Virus record (IMG/VR): IMGVR_UViG_3300035188_001352
Coordinates: 54,938 to 118,937 of that record
Length of the DNA: 64,000 nt
DNA from: a virus
Strand: one strand, 5' to 3'
The notes under the pieces are model-generated. The model searched no databases, was not told the origin of the DNA, and saw nothing but the letters and a program-made list of their open reading frames with translations. Shown piece by piece: positions 60,355 to 64,000 of the stretch (positions are counted from its first letter, which is position 1; every line of letters begins with the position of its first letter). The position numbers and the translations under genes were made by a program.

Positions 60355-60894
60355 TCACAATATCCAAAAAGAGTTATGTTTTAGAAGCTCTAACAAATGA
60401 CAGACTTTATCGCCAGATGGTAAAGTCATATGTTTGCATGGGAGTTCAATGTGAGGTCTTACTGCGGCATAGTAAGGGGTGTTGTTCCATTTCATAATCA
60501 CAATTCCTTCTTTATTGACCTTGACTTTATCAACATCAACTTCATCAAGCCAACCATACACACTATGCTTTCCGACAAAGAGGGACTCAAAGCTATCAGG
60601 AGTTTTGTATGCTTTAGTCTCAATCACAAATCGAAACTTTACTCCTGCTTCTTCTTCATTACTTGGCACTACATCACCAACATAATGTTCAAGTGTTTGC
60701 TTAGAGAACATATGTCCTCTAAACCCAAAGTTCTTTCCGCCAGTAATTGCACCAGATTGTTGTGTTCTTACGAATTTAAGGGGTGCCAAATGTTCTGCTA
60801 AAAGTTTTGAGAGCTTCAGTTCATTTGAAGAACCTTTACTTTTGGAATTTATTCGCTTCTTCTTTATAGGTATTGTTATAGTTTCTGTTTGCAT
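60355..60894 (-). CDS. PD-(D/E)XK nuclease-like protein (179 aa)
   Basis: A basic start, then SSNELKLSKLLAEHLAPLKF (Glu in the first helix), RTQQSGAITGG, YVGDVVPSNEE (Asp in GD), and RFVIETKAYKTPDSFE (E-x-K). This order is that of PD-(D/E)XK nucleases of the resolvase or replication-linked kind. Close to the recombination nuclease genes. Confidence 0.72.
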   Translation of the reverse strand: MQTETITIPIKKKRINSKSKGSSNELKLSKLLAEHLAPLKFVRTQQSGAITGGKNFGFRGHMFSKQTLEHYVGDVVPSNEEEAGVKFRFVIETKAYKTPDSFESLFVGKHSVYGWLDEVDVDKVKVNKEGIVIMKWNNTPYYAAVRPHIELPCKHMTLPSGDKVCHLLELLKHNSFWIL

Positions 60895-60895
60895 A

Positions 60896-61492
60896 TTAGT
60901 CCGCTAATCGATAGTTTTGTTCAAAATGAGTCTTATCAAGTTGGATTAGAGTTGAAGCATCATCGGTTGGATAGCCGAGATAGTCACCGAACTTTACGTG
61001 AATGGTATGTCCATGTTCATCTTGCAGTCTAAGAGGTTCATGTTCGTTATATTGAAATGCTAAGATTTGCCCTTTTGAACGATATGATGTATAGCCTTCT
61101 GCATCTGGTTTGCTATCGCTTTTTTCGATTTCGTATTCAACTTCAAACTCGTGTTTTGGAACAACTTTCATTGCATTTGGATTTTCGCTATCACGAACAA
61201 CTAAGTCACCTTCTTTTGTCACAATGTTCTTTGACGGAACACCAGGAAAGTTTTGATGGATTTCTTCTCCAACATTTGCTTCCTTAGCTTGTAAAGTTTC
61301 ATTCTTTACATAAGGTTGAAGACTGCCATTACCATCAGCTTCTTTGAACATATCTTGAAGATGGTCTTTCATGCTTTTATGTTCATCTTTAGGTGCATCC
61401 TCTTTATCCCCACCTTCTTGCTGTTGTTCTTGTTCGCCTTCTTCAGTTAGTGATTGACGGCGAAGTTCTAATAGTTCTTGTAATATGCTCAT
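60896..61492 (-). CDS. Possible internal or head-linked protein (198 aa)
   Basis: Start MSILQELLELRRQSLTEEGE at 61492. SLTE|E could be a protease site. A Glu/Gln-rich low-complexity linker (QEQQQEGGDKEDAPKDEHKS) is followed by a beta domain (EVEYEIEKSDSKPDAEGYTS). No certain family; the capsid-tag idea is weak. Confidence 0.66.
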   Translation of the reverse strand: MSILQELLELRRQSLTEEGEQEQQQEGGDKEDAPKDEHKSMKDHLQDMFKEADGNGSLQPYVKNETLQAKEANVGEEIHQNFPGVPSKNIVTKEGDLVVRDSENPNAMKVVPKHEFEVEYEIEKSDSKPDAEGYTSYRSKGQILAFQYNEHEPLRLQDEHGHTIHVKFGDYLGYPTDDASTLIQLDKTHFEQNYRLAD

Positions 61493-61529
61493 GTAAAGTA
61501 ATCCTGTACGTATTCGTGGAAAGTTATTA

Positions 61530-63281
61530 CTATTTACACTCTTCGCTTTGCAAACTAACGGTACTAAAGCCATTCTCCTTTATGACCAACATCTTTCTAT
61601 CAAACTTATCTTCTACACCTTCACGATGCATAATGACCCAGGTTGATAGTTCATCTTCTTTTGTCTTTTGGTTTAGTAAAGCAACAACACTTTCAACCCC
61701 GGATGCACATAACGAAGCATCAATTTCATCGACAAACAGTAAGTTATCTTTTGCATGTAAATGATGTAAGACATCTCTAAAAGCTAATGACATTGCAAGA
61801 TTGACACGTTTCTTTTCGCCAGCGGATAAGTTACCAAAATCAAGTTCTCGTCCATACTGAGACACCATACAAGTCATATCATCTTTGAACTGTATGACAT
61901 GTGGTAATCCTAATTGCTTAGCATAAGTATTCATTCTAAGATTTAGAAACGGGATAGTTCGACTGATAATGCGACGTCTTAAGAAGCTATTCTTATCAGT
62001 CAAAAGTTTCAAAAGAAACTGTTGGTGTTCAATGGTGCTTTTCAATTCATCTAGTTTCTCATAGCTAATAGAACTTTCATTTACTTCTGACTCCATTTGT
62101 TCATATGTTTCAAAGTATGGATTTTCTGCTAGTTCGAGTTCGCGTAATTGAACTTGTAAGGTATTCATGTTTGCTAATGTATCAAGTAACACTGGAAGAT
62201 TATCATATGTCATACTTTCGTTGACTTCTTTCAATTCAGCTTGGATGTTAGTTAGCTTAGTCGTTTCTGTCGCTAGTTTTTCTTCATGCTCTTCTAAAGA
62301 AGCAACAAGAGCTAACAGCTTCTCTTCAATGTCATGTAGCTTAGAAGCTGCATCTGCCATGTTCTGTAAGCAATACGGACACTTGTCATCTTCCAAATGC
62401 TGTTGCTGTTTTAGGAGTGTTGCAATATCTTTATCAAGTCGTTCTTTAGCTCGTGTTAGCGATGCCTTAGTTGAAGAGGTTCGTTGTTGTTCTTCTGACA
62501 ACTTTGTCTTACGTTCAAATAGTTCTCGTTCATTAGTAAAGTCAATGCCTTCTACTGAAGCTAATTGCTTGCGATAACTTATTAGCTTAGCTTCTTTCTG
62601 TTCTTCCCAACTAATGACCTTTTGTTCAAACTCTGCTAAACGTTTCTGCTTCAGCTTTGACGAAGTTTCTCGTTCTTTCAATAAGGCTTCTTCTACCTTT
62701 GCATCACTTTCACTAGTTTGAATAACCTTCTTCAGCTTTTGAGCTTTTTCGCTTAAGACTGTAATGTTGAATAGTTCTTCAATATGAGCTCGTTGCAAAC
62801 TAACCGGTAAATCAAGGAATGGCGTAGTATTACCAGCAAAGACAATTACTCTAGTAAAAAGTTCATAACTTCTACCATAGATACGTTCTATCAATGCATC
62901 AGTTTCGTTAATACTATCTGGAGTAATATCAATTCCATTTTCTTCTAAAGTTACACCGTGAGATTCACCTCGCTTACGTTTGATTTCATATATGTCAGAA
63001 CCTTTAGAAAAAAGATACTCAACTTCCATCAAAGTATTCTTTGCCGCATTAGTGATATTGATTAGTCGAGGTAAGGTGATATTATCAAAAGCTCGATTAT
63101 AGACGGCATATACAATAGCATTTAGAATTGAAGTTTTACCAGCACCATTTCTAGTATTAGTATCTATGTTTTCTCCGTAAATGAAAGTAGAAGTAGAGTC
63201 TTCAAAATTGATTTCAGTCCATTGGTTACCAAATGACATGAAGTTTCTAAAACGTAATCTTATTGCTTTTAATCTTTGCAT
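61530..63281 (-). CDS. gp46: Recombination endonuclease subunit, SbcC/Rad50-like
   Basis: 583 aa. Walker A GENIDTNTRNGAGKTSILNA (residues ~35-54), two coiled-coil arms with the zinc-hook CPYC (about residue 299), ABC signature FGNLSAGEKKRVNLAMSLAF and Walker B LLFVDEIDASL near the end. Works with gp47 to resect DNA ends for recombination-dependent replication. The gp47 gene follows 4 bp upstream on the same strand. Confidence 0.95.
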   Translation of the reverse strand: MQRLKAIRLRFRNFMSFGNQWTEINFEDSTSTFIYGENIDTNTRNGAGKTSILNAIVYAVYNRAFDNITLPRLINITNAAKNTLMEVEYLFSKGSDIYEIKRKRGESHGVTLEENGIDITPDSINETDALIERIYGRSYELFTRVIVFAGNTTPFLDLPVSLQRAHIEELFNITVLSEKAQKLKKVIQTSESDAKVEEALLKERETSSKLKQKRLAEFEQKVISWEEQKEAKLISYRKQLASVEGIDFTNERELFERKTKLSEEQQRTSSTKASLTRAKERLDKDIATLLKQQQHLEDDKCPYCLQNMADAASKLHDIEEKLLALVASLEEHEEKLATETTKLTNIQAELKEVNESMTYDNLPVLLDTLANMNTLQVQLRELELAENPYFETYEQMESEVNESSISYEKLDELKSTIEHQQFLLKLLTDKNSFLRRRIISRTIPFLNLRMNTYAKQLGLPHVIQFKDDMTCMVSQYGRELDFGNLSAGEKKRVNLAMSLAFRDVLHHLHAKDNLLFVDEIDASLCASGVESVVALLNQKTKEDELSTWVIMHREGVEDKFDRKMLVIKENGFSTVSLQSEECK

Positions 63282-63285
63282 AATT

Positions 63286-64000
63286 CTATAATAGTTTGTA
63301 GATTGATACTAATGTGGTAGGGTTAATAGTTGATGTTGCTTGAACCCCAGTTTCAATAAGTTTCATAACAGTTTCATCTAAAGAACTTAAGTCTAATTCT
63401 TCAAGCTCAGCAATACTTTCTTCAAGAGCCGCTTGTTGTTCTTTGACATTTTCTTCAAGTATTAACTCACGTAAGTCGTATAACTCCATAAACTCTTGCT
63501 TTAGTGCTTGAGCTTCAGAGTAAGTTACTTCCACATCTAATAAACATCTAACTCGTGCTTTATTCTTAGGTTTTACTAATTCATCAAGTAACGAGCTTAA
63601 CTCAGTTTTTAGATAAGTTGGACCTGCTTCATAATCAATAAAAGATACTTCAGCTGTACTAACATTTAAGATACAACAACCTCGTTCATAATCGCCAGCA
63701 TCTGCATATGAAGTGCCGAACGGATTACCTATGTAGATAACATTATCAGTTGCTTGTCTTTTATGATAATGACCAGAGAAGATATGAGTTGGACCATCAA
63801 ATAATTTATGATGATATCCATGTTCGGCTCTTGCATTAGTACCAGTCAAATAAAAGTTTCTAAACTCAAAATGACCAAAGACATATTTAGATTTATTAAC
63901 TTGTGGTGCAACTAATGGATATTCATCTTTGAAAAGATAAGGCAATAATAACATATCATTAAGTTTAGCCGGAGCATCGATAATATGAACATTGTTCAAT
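63286..64000 (-). CDS. gp47: Recombination endonuclease subunit, SbcD/Mre11-like, partial
   Basis: The N-terminal part lies past the window edge. The visible part has HIFSGHYHKRQATDNVIYIG, a metal-binding His site of the calcineurin-like phosphoesterase fold, then GNPFGTSYADAGDYERGCCI and a C-terminal helical region that binds the gp46 arms. It is the nuclease half of the gp46/gp47 complex. Confidence 0.92.
   Translation of the reverse strand, partial: LNNVHIIDAPAKLNDMLLLPYLFKDEYPLVAPQVNKSKYVFGHFEFRNFYLTGTNARAEHGYHHKLFDGPTHIFSGHYHKRQATDNVIYIGNPFGTSYADAGDYERGCCILNVSTAEVSFIDYEAGPTYLKTELSSLLDELVKPKNKARVRCLLDVEVTYSEAQALKQEFMELYDLRELILEENVKEQQAALEESIAELEELDLSSLDETVMKLIETGVQATSTINPTTLVSIYKLL

Noticed and set aside
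1-64000. CRISPR array
   Set aside because: No set of regularly spaced direct repeats with unique spacers was seen.

Overview
The window is a 64 kb piece of a low-GC, T4-like (tailed, contractile-type) phage genome that infects a Gram-negative bacterium. Evidence for the phage type is a T4-style head and tail block (gp23 major capsid, gp22-like scaffold, gp21 protease, gp20 portal, tape measure, gp26-family baseplate protein), the gp46/gp47 recombination nuclease pair at the right edge, T4-type late promoters (TATAAATA) and many homing endonucleases. Lipobox proteins and signal peptides suggest a Gram-negative host; I cannot name it.

Layout. (1) About 0-44 kb, almost all on the minus strand: dozens of small overlapping accessory genes mixed with more than 30 tRNA or tRNA-like genes. 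Recognisable products are a cyclic-phosphate-processing receiver-domain protein, PanD, a DUF932 protein, a SLOG-fold protein, a Bfd-like [2Fe-2S] protein, a NADAR glycohydrolase, a DUF262 protein, an ATP-grasp enzyme, an HD hydrolase, an M15-type endolysin, a YqeY protein, a vWA protein, several lipoproteins and a secreted DNA/RNA nuclease. A three-gene cassette of secreted proteins (28.5-29.9 kb) and the nuclease (38.1 kb) run on the plus strand. (2) 44-47 kb, plus strand: a metalloprotease-like protein with a capsid-targeting-like N-terminus, two small genes and a large homing endonuclease, closed by a terminator. (3) 47-59 kb, minus strand: the head genes, including a run of candidate internal head proteins, then portal and tape measure. 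(4) 59-64 kb: baseplate genes (plus strand), then a PD-(D/E)XK-like nuclease, a possible internal protein, gp46 and a partial gp47 (minus strand).

Regulation. About 20 early promoters share a GTTTACA / TATAATAGA layout. About half carry a palindrome-like element (GATAAC-N2-GTTATC or GATAAC-N2-CTTCAC), usually 10-12 bp upstream of the -35 box. Late promoters (TATAAATA) stand before tRNA clusters, homing endonucleases, scaffold, the vWA gene, lipoprotein genes and the baseplate genes.

Main discovery. Beside ordinary tRNAs, the array contains rearranged tRNA genes. At 30336-30444 the 3' half of a tRNA-Ile(GAU) precedes its 5' half (a circularly permuted tRNA gene); acceptor and anticodon stems pair between the swapped halves, a linker stem extends the acceptor, and a 9-bp terminal stem closes the precursor. 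A second possible permuted gene lies beside it. Three further tRNAs (24883-24983, 30045-30180, 34631-34755) have 28-, 62- and 51-nt insertions in the anticodon loop. Several other RNAs are closed by long perfect terminal stems (17228, 19625, 24029, 8301). If functional, these need cutting and ligation of RNA, a pathway not known in phages to my knowledge. All calls come from reading the sequence by eye.
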